Source: Bacteriovorax sp.
Lineage (GTDB): Bacteria; Bdellovibrionota; Bacteriovoracia; Bacteriovoracales; Bacteriovoracaceae
Direction of reading: 5' to 3'
DNA length: 64,000 bases
Assembly: GCA_014378525.1 (NCBI GenBank)
Contig: JACMNL010000004.1
Location: forward strand, 51,361 to 115,360
The notes below the pieces were generated by a model, which saw only the letters and a program-made list of their open reading frames with translations, had not been told where the DNA came from and did not search any database. The position numbers were made by a program, and so were the translations under genes. This document shows positions 41,258-50,487 of this stretch, in pieces (within the stretch, counting starts at the first letter, position 1; each line of letters begins with the position of its first letter).

Positions 41258-43957
41258 TACTTTAAAAATGTCCTGTAGCTCTTTATATCGAGCTGACGGT
41301 GTGGACTCCTGATAGTCCTGCATTTTTACATCCGCAGGTGAAGTCACTTTTGCAATTTCTTTTTTAGCTTTCGCCTTATCTTTTGTTTTAACTTTAAACT
41401 GCCCCACTTTTCCTTTTATAACAGTTTTGTAAACGGGACTTCCATCTTCATTCAATAAAACTTTTCCATCCACGACTTCAGGAATGATTTGTTTCACCAT
41501 TCCACCTTCTTCAATGTAAAAAGGCTTACCGGATTGAGAAGCAATCAAACCGTTAATTGTTTCATTTGCTTTTGAATGGGCCACTCCGTCCAGTCTTGTC
41601 AGAACAATATTTTCAACCACCCCTCCTGATATTTCGGACGAACTGATGTTCGAACTTCGTGCGGAAGATTTACCTTCATCAAAAGTTGATTGTCCCTTTT
41701 CAGAAACTTGTGACTCTGAAGCTGGGCCTGCAGCACGAGCTGCCGGGGCCACAGCTGCAATAGATCTTGCTGCGGCAGGTGCTGAGGATGAACCAGAAGT
41801 GATAATTGATGAATCTGAATCAGATGAATCATCACGTGCTTCTTTTGCAATTTTTTTTCTGATTACTGTTGGTGAGTAAGATGAACCTGACGAATCATCA
41901 TCAGATTTTTTTTCTGCACTAAATTTTTTAGCTTCATTTAATGCTGCTCTTGCATTTCTAAGTTCTTTCATTAAATCGCTTTCTTCAATTGCTTTAGGAT
42001 CGGCAGTAACAGCAGACGTATCAGCTGCAGGTGCTATAGCTTTTTTAGAGGCCGCAAGTTTTTCTTCAAGACCAGAAATTTTATTCAGGAGCTGATTGTA
42101 GTCAACATTAGCTTTAGTAGATTTTGAAGAGGCATCTGCCTTCGCGGTATAGTCATTTGTTGTCGTATCAATCATCGGCTCTACTGGACGTTGCATGATT
42201 TGACGTGAATTATTAGCTGCTCCCATGATGGCCTGCTGGCCTTGTATTGGAAGAGCACCAGTATTGTCACTTATCGGTGTGCTGATTCTGGTTTCATCTT
42301 TTTTAGCAAAACTTCCATTTACTTCACCACTTTCAATTTTTTCAGTCGCCTTTGGGGCCTTATACTCTGTCTTTCTATAGTTCACTAGTTTGTTATTAGC
42401 GAACTGATCTAAAACAGATTCTTTCGGAGTTGATGTTTTAGCTGGAATTGTGCTGCTCATCTGCTCATTGCTTGAAGCATAAGTTCCAATGTTCATACTC
42501 ACAGATCCATTTGGATCAACTTTGTAAGATGTTCTTAGGGTAGTCTCAAATGAAGGCAAGATTGTTCCGTAGAGTGGAGCTTCCATTGTACGGGTAACAA
42601 ATATTCCCGAATCATTCGCAGAGAAAAGATCCCTGTCACCGCCAAGTTTAGTTAATAGTCCTTTTTTTATCTTAGTTCCCGTATCGAGAACGAAAGTATT
42701 ACAATGTGACACGGCCTGAACCATTTCGGCCTTAGAAATCCCGGGATTTTTAATGAAACTATTATTTCTTTTCAGTAATCTTTCAAAATTATCTGCTGGG
42801 ACTACGATTTCTGCACCAATCATTACATCGCTGGCAATTTTACAAAGATTTCTTAAAGTCATGACTTTTGGGCATTGTTCAACAAGCATTTCACGGGCCT
42901 TTACTTCCCTCAGTCTATCAAGATCCACCAGAACTTCCAGAGTCTCTTTAGTAGAGTTGGACTTAATATATTTTAATAGCCCCTCTTCAACTTCATCTTT
43001 TTTATTATTTTGAACTGATCGTAGTGATTCTTCAAAAAAACTTCTGAAAACCGGATCGAGGTCATATTGATTTTTACCCAGGTAAGACATAATATTTTTA
43101 ACTCTCACTTCAGGGGGAATTTTTTTATCAGTCATCATGAATGCAAGATCATTTGTTATTCGGGAATCATTAGACATATAATTTTTAGAATTTTTTTCAC
43201 TTTGCTTTTTAATAAATTCGCTTAATAAACTGGATTGTCCTTCAACAGTCTTTTTTTCCTCTATAAAATCATTATACTTCGGCTGACAACCGTCTTCTGG
43301 AACTTTACACATTTGCTGTGCAATTTCAAAACCGCGGTCAATTGTTGACGTTCTACAAAGACCATCGTCTGGAATAGTTAACGGATCTTTGATACATACT
43401 TCCGGAATAATCTGAGGCCCGAATTTATCAAAAGCATATTTTTTAAGTTCATCAAATTTAAACATAGGATTAATCGCATCTTTTGCCATCACTGCAATTG
43501 CATCTCGAGCCGTTTTTTCACGAGCAGTAAGCATGAGTTCTAATCGATCTGAATCGCCTAATTTCATTTTCGTTTGTAAACAACTTGCAAGTTGAAGACA
43601 AATTTGACCATCCAGCTGAGTAATGTTTTTAAGTTTATCTACTTCTTTACATGACATCTGCAGAAACATTTTTCCAAGAGCATCAAGTTTAGGAGTGCTA
43701 AAACCTATTGAAGTAGAATTATCACAACCCTTTTGCCCTTCATCAGAATTCATCGGTATATATCCTATGTCCGATAAGAATGACGGTTCAGCATTAAAAA
43801 TACCTGGAGCTAAATATACTTTTTTTTGAAAGTTACCAGGTGCTTTGAAGATTGCACCAGTTGTATACGGTGGATTTGAAGGAGAATTTGATATTGAAGT
43901 TTGTGCCTGCAACTGCAGGCTTAAAAAAATAAATGTTAATAATAAGACCTGGATCAT
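41249..43957 (-). CDS. Large secreted protein with Cys-rich N-terminal half and coiled coil
   Basis: The 902-residue protein has a signal peptide (ending LQLQAQ). About residues 90-260 contain at least ten Cys in CxxxxCxxxxC patterns, probably disulfide-bonded. Around residue 640 lies a coiled coil (ISGLEEKLAASKKAIA) and after it a long Ser/Asp/Ala-rich low-complexity stretch, then a short folded tail. No known family was recognised; comparable proteins are typical of Bdellovibrionota. ATG 43957 has AGGA upstream; TTG 43981 is the alternative. Confidence 0.7.
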   Translation of the reverse strand: MIQVLLLTFIFLSLQLQAQTSISNSPSNPPYTTGAIFKAPGNFQKKVYLAPGIFNAEPSFLSDIGYIPMNSDEGQKGCDNSTSIGFSTPKLDALGKMFLQMSCKEVDKLKNITQLDGQICLQLASCLQTKMKLGDSDRLELMLTAREKTARDAIAVMAKDAINPMFKFDELKKYAFDKFGPQIIPEVCIKDPLTIPDDGLCRTSTIDRGFEIAQQMCKVPEDGCQPKYNDFIEEKKTVEGQSSLLSEFIKKQSEKNSKNYMSNDSRITNDLAFMMTDKKIPPEVRVKNIMSYLGKNQYDLDPVFRSFFEESLRSVQNNKKDEVEEGLLKYIKSNSTKETLEVLVDLDRLREVKAREMLVEQCPKVMTLRNLCKIASDVMIGAEIVVPADNFERLLKRNNSFIKNPGISKAEMVQAVSHCNTFVLDTGTKIKKGLLTKLGGDRDLFSANDSGIFVTRTMEAPLYGTILPSFETTLRTSYKVDPNGSVSMNIGTYASSNEQMSSTIPAKTSTPKESVLDQFANNKLVNYRKTEYKAPKATEKIESGEVNGSFAKKDETRISTPISDNTGALPIQGQQAIMGAANNSRQIMQRPVEPMIDTTTNDYTAKADASSKSTKANVDYNQLLNKISGLEEKLAASKKAIAPAADTSAVTADPKAIEESDLMKELRNARAALNEAKKFSAEKKSDDDSSGSSYSPTVIRKKIAKEARDDSSDSDSSIITSGSSSAPAAARSIAAVAPAARAAGPASESQVSEKGQSTFDEGKSSARSSNISSSEISGGVVENIVLTRLDGVAHSKANETINGLIASQSGKPFYIEEGGMVKQIIPEVVDGKVLLNEDGSPVYKTVIKGKVGQFKVKTKDKAKAKKEIAKVTSPADVKMQDYQESTPSARYKELQDIFKVKK

Positions 43958-43988
43958 ATTTGTCCTAAGTAGTTTTCTCAATTAAAAT

Positions 43989-44045
43989 ATCGGCGAATGT
44001 ACTAGTAAACTTGACTTAACCAAGTTGTATTTACCCCTCGCCGAT
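43989..44045. repeat. Nested inverted repeat in a gene boundary
   Basis: ATCGGCGA (43989-43996) pairs with TCGCCGAT (44038-44045) and, inside, AACTTG (44008-44013) with CAAGTT (44021-44026). A further GCCGATC follows near 44054. It lies 32 bases upstream of the large secreted protein gene and downstream of the ThrRS-like gene, so it may be an operator or an RNA end. Confidence 0.55.
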
Positions 44046-44129
44046 ACAGTTATTGCCGATCTAATGAAATATTTGTTTAGAATTTTTTTTCACATTTCTT
44101 TTCCTTGAATTCACTCTCTTTAGAGAATA

Positions 44130-45332
44130 TTAAGAAAATAAATTTTTCCAAAAGCTTAATTCCACTCTTTTTTTAGATCGTTCTTCAACTATAAATACAG
44201 AGGATTGTAACTCCTTTTCACCAATGACCATCGATGCGAATGGACGTAATCTGCTCCCCAAAACAATCCTCTTCGACAGACTACTTCCGAGTCTGTCATC
44301 GATTTTCACTCTCACCCCCTTTGGCCTTAATTCCTTCTGGATTTCTTCAGCTTTTTTCATCGCCTCAATAGAAAGTGGATAGATTATAAGTTCTACAGGA
44401 CATAAAAAACGCGGAAGCTGGCCATCGTAATACTCCAGCAGCATGGAAACAAAACGCTCGTGACTACCAAGTGGTGCACGATGAATTATCCATGGATGTA
44501 ATGACTCTCCTCCATTATCGACAAACTCTAAATTGAAACGATCTGCTTGAGCAGAAACAAAATCCAGCTGCACTGACCCCATAGACTCTTCACGAATTCC
44601 TTCATCACTAAAAGATTTCATCTGTACATCAATTTTGGGTCCGTAAAAAGCGGCTTCCCCTTCTGCTTCAAAAAATGAAAGTCCGCATTCGATTAGTGCT
44701 GATCTTAAAATTTCTTCGGCCTGAATCCATATTTTTTTATCGCCAATAAATTCTGAAGATGATGGTTCATGTTTTGAAAGCCTATAGCGGTAGCCATCTA
44801 GACCAAGTTCTCTATAACACTCTTCATGAAGTTTTAAGACACTGATGATTTCAGCTTTGGCCTGATCGGGATGAACATAAATGTGAGCATCGTTCTGACA
44901 AAGCCCTCGTACACGGGATAACCCTCTAAGTGCTCCACTCGCTTCATTACGATAAACCTGCCCGTACTCTGCAAGTCGCATCGGCAGATCTTTCACACTT
45001 CTCTTTGAAGAAGAAAATATTTTATGGTGATGAGGACAATTCATTGGTCGCAGATAATAATCAAGGTTATCCATTTTAATGGCCGGGTACATATCATCTT
45101 TGTAAAAACGAAGATGCCCGCTCTTTTCATATAACTCTGACTTTGCCATGTGCGGGCTTGAAACTCTCTGGTATCCACCAAGAAATTCTTTTTGTTTGAT
45201 AAACTTTTCGAGTTCCTCTTTAATCACACAACCATTAGGCAACCACATCGGTAAACCTGCACCTACGGCCTCTTCAAAAAAATAAAGCTCCATCTCCACC
45301 GCTAATTTGCGGTGGTCATATAAATAAGGCAT
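44130..45332 (-). CDS. Threonyl-tRNA synthetase without editing domain
   Basis: The 400-residue class II synthetase has the catalytic and anticodon-binding domains of ThrRS only; the TGS and editing (N2) domains, about 240 residues, are absent. Motif 2 is intact in YGQVYRNEASG, zinc ligands are Cys in RPMNCPHH, His in NDAHIY and His in IIHRAPLGSHERF. All three ligands are present, so it should charge tRNA-Thr but not proofread serine. Similar truncated paralogues occur in cyanobacteria and archaea. ATG 45332 follows TGGAG; GTG 45344 is less likely. Confidence 0.85.
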   Translation of the reverse strand: MPYLYDHRKLAVEMELYFFEEAVGAGLPMWLPNGCVIKEELEKFIKQKEFLGGYQRVSSPHMAKSELYEKSGHLRFYKDDMYPAIKMDNLDYYLRPMNCPHHHKIFSSSKRSVKDLPMRLAEYGQVYRNEASGALRGLSRVRGLCQNDAHIYVHPDQAKAEIISVLKLHEECYRELGLDGYRYRLSKHEPSSSEFIGDKKIWIQAEEILRSALIECGLSFFEAEGEAAFYGPKIDVQMKSFSDEGIREESMGSVQLDFVSAQADRFNLEFVDNGGESLHPWIIHRAPLGSHERFVSMLLEYYDGQLPRFLCPVELIIYPLSIEAMKKAEEIQKELRPKGVRVKIDDRLGSSLSKRIVLGSRLRPFASMVIGEKELQSSVFIVEERSKKRVELSFWKNLFS

Positions 45333-45376
45333 AAAAATCTCCACGACGATAAAACGTCATTAAAAAAATGAATTAT

Positions 45377-45444
45377 AAAAAAACAAAATGTGGGGTTAGA
45401 TCCGAATCAATCGGAGCAAACGAATGAATGTACCCCTATGGGGT
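45377..45444 (-). promoter_or_regulatory. Transcription attenuator before the ThrRS-like gene
   Basis: Two hairpins compete on the minus strand. ACCCC-ATA-GGGGT (45444-45432) spans the end of the leader peptide; alternatively GGGGT (45436-45432) pairs with a distal ACCCC (45396-45392), enclosing a TCCGA/TCGGA stem, and a U-rich run (45388-45377) follows. Stalling at the Thr codons would leave the first hairpin free, preventing the terminator. The logic matches thr-operon attenuation. Confidence 0.65.
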
Positions 45445-45489
45445 GGTTGTAGTGGTAGAGCTGAATGGGAAAAAAGAAATTTCCTTCAT
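45436..45489 (-). CDS. Threonine-rich leader peptide
   Basis: The 17-codon frame reads MKEISFFPFSSTTTTTP and has five consecutive Thr codons (ACC ACT ACA ACC ACC) right before its stop. It lies 104 bases before the ThrRS-like start and ends inside the antiterminator hairpin. The frame extends in phase to an ATG at 45507 (23 codons). No strong ribosome binding site is seen. The composition resembles thrL, the E. coli thr operon leader. Confidence 0.7.
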   Translation of the reverse strand: MKEISFFPFSSTTTTTP

Positions 45490-45532
45490 ATATATTAGTT
45501 TTAACATATTTCAGCTCAGGTATCAAGAGTGC

Positions 45533-46351
45533 TTAATTTTTAGAAATTTTTACCAGCTGGTTAGCTCTGTCTCTTAAAGTTTCAACCAGAGTCTCTCTTT
45601 GATCATCTGTCATCTTGTTTAAAATTGAAGCAACAAGGGCCACAACTTTATTATTGCGCTCTTTAGCTGTTTTAGAAAATCTATTTTCATAGGCATCATC
45701 AAAATGAGTCGTGATCTTTTCTACGAAACGTTTACGACTTATTTTATCCGGATATGCAGTCACAAATTCATGGGCCAGAAGTTGTCGTGTATAAATTTTT
45801 TCAGCAGTTAAAGGCGGATTGGCCTTCGTAAATTTTTCCAGTTCATTTTTCTGAACCGTCGTCATCGTACCCATCCATGTATCAAACTGTTTCTTCATTT
45901 TTTTATAGGAATCTTTTGAAGACTCATCTTCTTTTAGGTCATTCATTTTTTTATCAAAAGTTTTCTGGAAATAGACAATTTGCTTAGATGTGAGTTGATC
46001 AGCAAATAAAACAGCTTTTGCAGAAAATGTTCTGAGTACATCATAAAATAAATTTTTTACTCTATCATATGATGCCTGTAACATCATTGTATCGATCGTC
46101 CTTTTAGAGCTTACAACATCTGCTGCCTTCATCAGCTCTGCGGCCATCTGTGGGAAAATAATTTTCTGAACTTTTACAAAGTCTTTATTAAAATTATCTT
46201 TCAACCATTTCGCCTGCTCTTTATTTGTATCAAAGTAATCATCCGCCTTATTTGCAACGTAGGTACTTGCAAATTGCACTGCTACATCAAGACGCGAACA
46301 TGAGTTTAGAAAAATAATTAAAAAGAGAAATGGCAGCATCATTTTTTTCAT
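45533..46351 (-). CDS. Lipoprotein resembling DUF6279
   Basis: The 272-residue protein has a lipobox (LNSC, Cys at about residue 18) and a helical mature part with YVANKADDYFDTNKEQAKWL, as in DUF6279 lipoproteins of unknown function. It is rich in Lys and predicted mostly alpha-helical. ATG 46351 has GAGGT upstream; the ATG-start at 46378 is an alternative. The gene ends 26 bases before the leader peptide of the ThrRS-like gene. Confidence 0.7.
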   Translation of the reverse strand: MKKMMLPFLFLIIFLNSCSRLDVAVQFASTYVANKADDYFDTNKEQAKWLKDNFNKDFVKVQKIIFPQMAAELMKAADVVSSKRTIDTMMLQASYDRVKNLFYDVLRTFSAKAVLFADQLTSKQIVYFQKTFDKKMNDLKEDESSKDSYKKMKKQFDTWMGTMTTVQKNELEKFTKANPPLTAEKIYTRQLLAHEFVTAYPDKISRKRFVEKITTHFDDAYENRFSKTAKERNNKVVALVASILNKMTDDQRETLVETLRDRANQLVKISKN

Positions 46352-46494
46352 CGTGTACCTCAACACTATACTAAGCAAAGTTAGTGCCCAACAACACTAT
46401 GCATGGAGACATTGTGTCTAAATGTTAGACTCATTTTGTCCCCTAATTCTTGTGACTCGTATCAGCTTGTAACTGTTATGTTGTACAAAGCAAT

Positions 46495-46510
46495 TGGCAC
46501 TTACATTGCT
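46495..46510 (+). promoter_or_regulatory. Sigma-54 promoter
   Basis: TGGCACTTACATTGCT matches the consensus including TGGCAC and lies 35 bases before the next ATG. Confidence 0.82.
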
Positions 46511-46544
46511 CAACTACTAACCACACACATGCAAAGGAGTCAGT

Positions 46545-47015
46545 ATGTCTAAATTTTTAATTATTTGTTCTGTATTAGTTTTTGCCTCAATCAATTTTGC
46601 TTTTGCTCAAGACCATATAGGTTTTGGTCGCCCGGGAGATAACAACAGACCACAGAGACCAGGTCCACAACGTCCAGGTCAAAGAGTTGTATTCCAGACT
46701 GTAGATACATACAGAGTTCAAAAAGTTATAGAGACTACTAACACAACAAGAGTTAATGCTCCGAACGTAAAACAAGTTATGTTCACTGCTCAGGACAATA
46801 GTGTAGAGATCGTTGAAGCACGACTACTTCTTGATAACGGAAGAGAAGTCTTTATGGATGGTATGACTGGTGGATTAGGTCAAAATCGTTCAATCACATA
46901 CACATTAGACGGCCCATGGGGTGAGAGAGTTCAATCGATTACTGTAAGAGCTGTTTCAAGAAGTTTGCTTGGATCAAGACCTAGTTTACAGGTATCAGTT
47001 GGAGTTTTTCAATAG
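46545..47015 (+). CDS. Secreted protein with Pro/Arg-rich linker
   Basis: The 156-residue protein has a signal peptide (FLIICSVLVFASINFAFA, cleavage before QD). A linker of repeated RPGPQRPG units follows, then a beta-rich domain of about 110 residues (QVMFTAQDNSVEIVEARLLL, SITYTLDGPWGERVQSITV). No known family was recognised. AAAGGAG precedes the ATG. It belongs to the sigma-54 regulon. Confidence 0.7.
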   Translation: MSKFLIICSVLVFASINFAFAQDHIGFGRPGDNNRPQRPGPQRPGQRVVFQTVDTYRVQKVIETTNTTRVNAPNVKQVMFTAQDNSVEIVEARLLLDNGREVFMDGMTGGLGQNRSITYTLDGPWGERVQSITVRAVSRSLLGSRPSLQVSVGVFQ

Positions 47016-47130
47016 TCTGCCCACGAATGTAGTCACAATTGTGAAATGCCTTAATGAGCTAAGCAGTTATAATTTCCAAAATTAGTTTTTTAAAATTCAT
47101 TCCTATACACTCCTCTTCACTGGGGTATGT

Positions 47131-47910
47131 ATGGGGATGGGTTTTTTCTTTAAAATTTTTTTAATGGCTTTGCTAATTTCGATTACAACTTCATGTCTCA
47201 AACAATCTGAATCAATCACACCTATTGCTCCTGCTCAAACTCTCGCTGAACTTCAGCGTGAAGCACTCACTGAAGTGGCGAATCAGGCCGGCTCGTCTGC
47301 GCTTTCAGTCGATGCGCAGTCCACTCTGGCAACAACTTCAAGTGACCCAACAATTTTTTATCTCAATATAAGATACAATCTAAAAAATATCGATGTTTTC
47401 GAAGCGGCAAAAATGCCCAACTCGTTTGAGCAAATCGGGCATTCTTTCCTAAGAACACTTGCTAAGTTTTTCCTGGCAGCAGTGGGCACATATAATGTTT
47501 CAATCAATGATATAGATCTGGCCATTCCGGATATCGCCGTCGACAGAAGTGTTATAAAATCCTTTAAGATAAAAAGTATTTTCCTGACGTACAATTCTGA
47601 CGTCGATATCAACAGCGATTATCTTGCCAACTTTTCTTTCGTGAATTCACTGGAATTGTCGAGAAAAGTAACTGTGCCGAAAGTTGGTGAAGTTGAAACA
47701 CTATTTTTAAGTTACAGGAAATCACGCAATTTTTGTCTCTACAAATGCCTGGCATTTGATATTCTGGAAGACAACCTTCTCGATGTCTTAAAACCGAATT
47801 CCAATATTAAATTGAAGCCGGCACTTTCAATCGGAAAACTTCCCGATGTGAATGATATTAAACTCGATGGTGTGGTAGAAATGCAGATTGGATTAAAGCT
47901 TCCATTTTAA
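47131..47910 (+). CDS. Lipoprotein of unknown function
   Basis: The 259-residue protein has a lipobox (TTSC, Cys at about residue 22) and a mature beta-rich domain with no recognised family. Two Cys occur in NFCLYKCLAFD. A second ATG lies six bases downstream. It is convergent with the barrel protein encoded at 47907, overlapping by four bases. Confidence 0.65.
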   Translation: MGMGFFFKIFLMALLISITTSCLKQSESITPIAPAQTLAELQREALTEVANQAGSSALSVDAQSTLATTSSDPTIFYLNIRYNLKNIDVFEAAKMPNSFEQIGHSFLRTLAKFFLAAVGTYNVSINDIDLAIPDIAVDRSVIKSFKIKSIFLTYNSDVDINSDYLANFSFVNSLELSRKVTVPKVGEVETLFLSYRKSRNFCLYKCLAFDILEDNLLDVLKPNSNIKLKPALSIGKLPDVNDIKLDGVVEMQIGLKLPF

Positions 47911-49076
47911 AAATAGAATCTAATCTGAAAATCCGCTCTTTCGTATTTCGGCGTATTTTTACCTGCGAAAATTGATTGAACAGCAAGACTAAGGCTTACA
48001 GGAAGAAAAAATTTCTTCTGTTGGAAAAGACTTAATGTCGAATATGACAAACTAAATTTACCGGTATGAGAAAGTCTTTCAGTACCATCTTCAAGAATTT
48101 TATCGGCCATCCCGCTTGAGCTGGTGTAGTCATCTTTTTCTTTATACTCGGCCGTATAAGTCAGCGCAGTTCCCCACTGATCAGAAATGCGGTAATTTCC
48201 CTGGATATTAGACTGGGCCTTATTTCCGTATTTAATTTTTGCATTTCCTTTATTGGCCGTAACCGGAAATGTATATGAATCCGGCAACCGGATCTCAGTT
48301 TCATAGGGAAACTGATAAGTAAGTCGATTCCACAGATCAAAACTAAAATCACTGCGAGGGGGAGTATAGCCCACTCCAAATTCAAAAAATCCATCCCATT
48401 GACCGTCACCGAATGCGATATCCTGAATGATGTCCGGATTGTCCTGACGGCCGGTGGGTGCAACAACACCAACATTGATCAAGGCGCCGGCGTTATGCCA
48501 TTTTTTTAACTGATACATCATTCCGAGTTCAGCATCACCAAAATCATCGGCCTTCCATTTGCCCAAAGGTTGGTAGTGATAATAATTGACGAACAATGAC
48601 TGAATTAATCTGACGTCAACATCAGGTAAATTCTCAAGCTGAATCGCAGTCCCTACATTATTCTGCCCTTTGTTTGTTCGTACGATGTTCATATCAACTG
48701 TCGCTGAATAAAATGGAACAAAACCATAAAATGTTATTTTATCTGTAAGCCCATACCCTCCACCGAGTCCCTGAACATTTACTTTGGATGAGGCATTTCC
48801 CTGAAATGTGCCGAAGCTGAAATTTTTGTAGTCATCTGCTGAAAGAGAATTGAGATAAGTATCAACTGCAGTATTGACTCCCTTGATAGTGTCGGCATTG
48901 ATGTTGGCGTTTACGTTGTAACCTTGAAGATTTCCAGAGTTGGTATAGCGCCCGTTGATTTCACCGGTCACAGTGAACTGATACGTAAAATTTCTCACGC
49001 CTTTCGGAAGAACATCATAGTAAGCAGCATGTGCGAGAGTGCTTGTCAGTAGTAGTAGAAAAAAAAGAAATTTCAT
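47907..49076 (-). CDS. Outer-membrane beta-barrel protein
   Basis: The 389-residue protein has a signal peptide (FLLLLTSTLAHA) and a mature part of repeated amphipathic strands (VDMNIVRTNKGQNNVGTAIQ, FEFGVGYTPPRSDFSFDLW) ending in FQIRFYF, the C-terminal Phe of barrels. It may be a transporter or porin; the family is not clear. GGAA lies before the ATG. Confidence 0.7.
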   Translation of the reverse strand: MKFLFFLLLLTSTLAHAAYYDVLPKGVRNFTYQFTVTGEINGRYTNSGNLQGYNVNANINADTIKGVNTAVDTYLNSLSADDYKNFSFGTFQGNASSKVNVQGLGGGYGLTDKITFYGFVPFYSATVDMNIVRTNKGQNNVGTAIQLENLPDVDVRLIQSLFVNYYHYQPLGKWKADDFGDAELGMMYQLKKWHNAGALINVGVVAPTGRQDNPDIIQDIAFGDGQWDGFFEFGVGYTPPRSDFSFDLWNRLTYQFPYETEIRLPDSYTFPVTANKGNAKIKYGNKAQSNIQGNYRISDQWGTALTYTAEYKEKDDYTSSSGMADKILEDGTERLSHTGKFSLSYSTLSLFQQKKFFLPVSLSLAVQSIFAGKNTPKYERADFQIRFYF

Positions 49077-49199
49077 TCGTTGATTGTTCCTTCAAATAGC
49101 ATAACATCCTGTGGATTTTTTTCCACAGATGTTATGCCATTGTAAGATTAAATCTGAGCAACCAAGTTCGTCGGTTTCAATTCGACACTAATGGGGCAA

Positions 49200-50288
49200 C
49201 TATTGCCGGCCTTTATGATTAAGGCGCGCTTCCATCGAACGCTTTTTCCAGACTTTGCGGTCTTGTGCGAGAATCCATCTATGCTGTTTTCTCATCGCAT
49301 GTCTTACTTCTTTTGCGATCTTATTAAAATTCTTCCAGCGCTCAGGAGTCAGTTCTCCACTTTCCAGCGCTAAAAGTACCGCACACCCTTTTTCAGTTTC
49401 ATGCTGACAGTTGCTGAAGTGGCATTGTGAAATTAATTCTTCAACATCACCAAACTGCTCTGATAATCCTGCCTCGTGATCTGCAAACTGAAGTTCACGC
49501 ATTCCCGGAGTATCGATAATAAGTCCGCCAAAAATACTTTCATACATTGCTCGTGAAGTAGTTGTATGTCTTCCTTTATCATCACTCTCACGCACTTCAA
49601 GAGTTTTAATAATTTCATCACCAATCAAATAATTGGCAATAGTGGATTTACCGACACCAGAAGATCCTACAAGTACGGAAGTTTTCCCGGGTCTTAAGTA
49701 CTCTTTTAAAAATTCTGCGTTTTCAAAATGATCTTTTGAGAGGGCATGAATGTTTACACCTGGAAAACGTTCTTCCACCTGAGAAATCACTACTTCAACA
49801 TCCTGAATTAGATCTGCCTTGGTTAGTAATATAACCGGTGTCGATCCCGAGTCCCATGCAAAAGTTAAATAACGATCCAGCCTTCCGAAATTTAAATCAC
49901 TGTTGATAGACGTTGTTATGAAAACATAATCAACATTCGTCGCAAGAATCTGTACTTCAGAAACTTCACCGACCTTTTTTCGCTGAAGTGTACTTTGTCG
50001 TTTAAAAATAAAACGGACGACAGCGCGCTCTGATCCCGCTGGTAGTTCTGCCAGGACGAAATCCCCGACAGCAGGAAAATCTATTCTCCCGGTCGCTTCA
50101 AACTGCATTTTGCCAGTGACGGCCGACCAGACCGATTGATCTTTATCGTATTGTAAACGGTAAAGATTTTTTTCTTCATTCACCACGCGGGCGATGAAAA
50201 GATTTTGAGAGGACATAGTTAGAACCTGACTTTCGAAAAAGCTGTTCCAACCAAAGTGAAAGAGAAATTCCACGTTGGAATTAATCAT
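49200..50288 (-). CDS. rsgA: Ribosome small subunit-dependent GTPase RsgA
   Basis: The 362-residue circularly permuted GTPase has the G motifs in order TKAD (G4), GSSGVGKST (G1) and DTPGMREL (G3), preceded by an OB-fold with FVLAELPAGSERAVVRFIFKR. A zinc knuckle (CHFSNCQHETEKGC) follows. It matures the 30S subunit. ATG 50288 has AAGGAG, giving the extra N-terminal GWNSFFESQV block that some RsgA proteins share. Confidence 0.92.
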   Translation of the reverse strand: MINSNVEFLFHFGWNSFFESQVLTMSSQNLFIARVVNEEKNLYRLQYDKDQSVWSAVTGKMQFEATGRIDFPAVGDFVLAELPAGSERAVVRFIFKRQSTLQRKKVGEVSEVQILATNVDYVFITTSINSDLNFGRLDRYLTFAWDSGSTPVILLTKADLIQDVEVVISQVEERFPGVNIHALSKDHFENAEFLKEYLRPGKTSVLVGSSGVGKSTIANYLIGDEIIKTLEVRESDDKGRHTTTSRAMYESIFGGLIIDTPGMRELQFADHEAGLSEQFGDVEELISQCHFSNCQHETEKGCAVLLALESGELTPERWKNFNKIAKEVRHAMRKQHRWILAQDRKVWKKRSMEARLNHKGRQ

Positions 50289-50487
50289 GAATACTCCTTA
50301 AGTTAGTTTTAAAAAACGTAATTCCTTAAGGGCCTAAAATGATTTTTTCTAAAATTGTATTAGAGTGAGATCGATTGAAGGCCCAATCTTTTGATAATGT
50401 TCAACATACTGACCTCCCTAATGAGTGAGTGAAGAAATTCCACCCGTGAGATTCAAGATAAATGATTTTTAAACTTTGGTCAAGTGG

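Noticed and set aside
41599..41879. Open frames on both strands inside the Ser/Asp/Ala-rich part of the large secreted protein
   Set aside because: Low-complexity codons leave long open shadow frames; no start signals.
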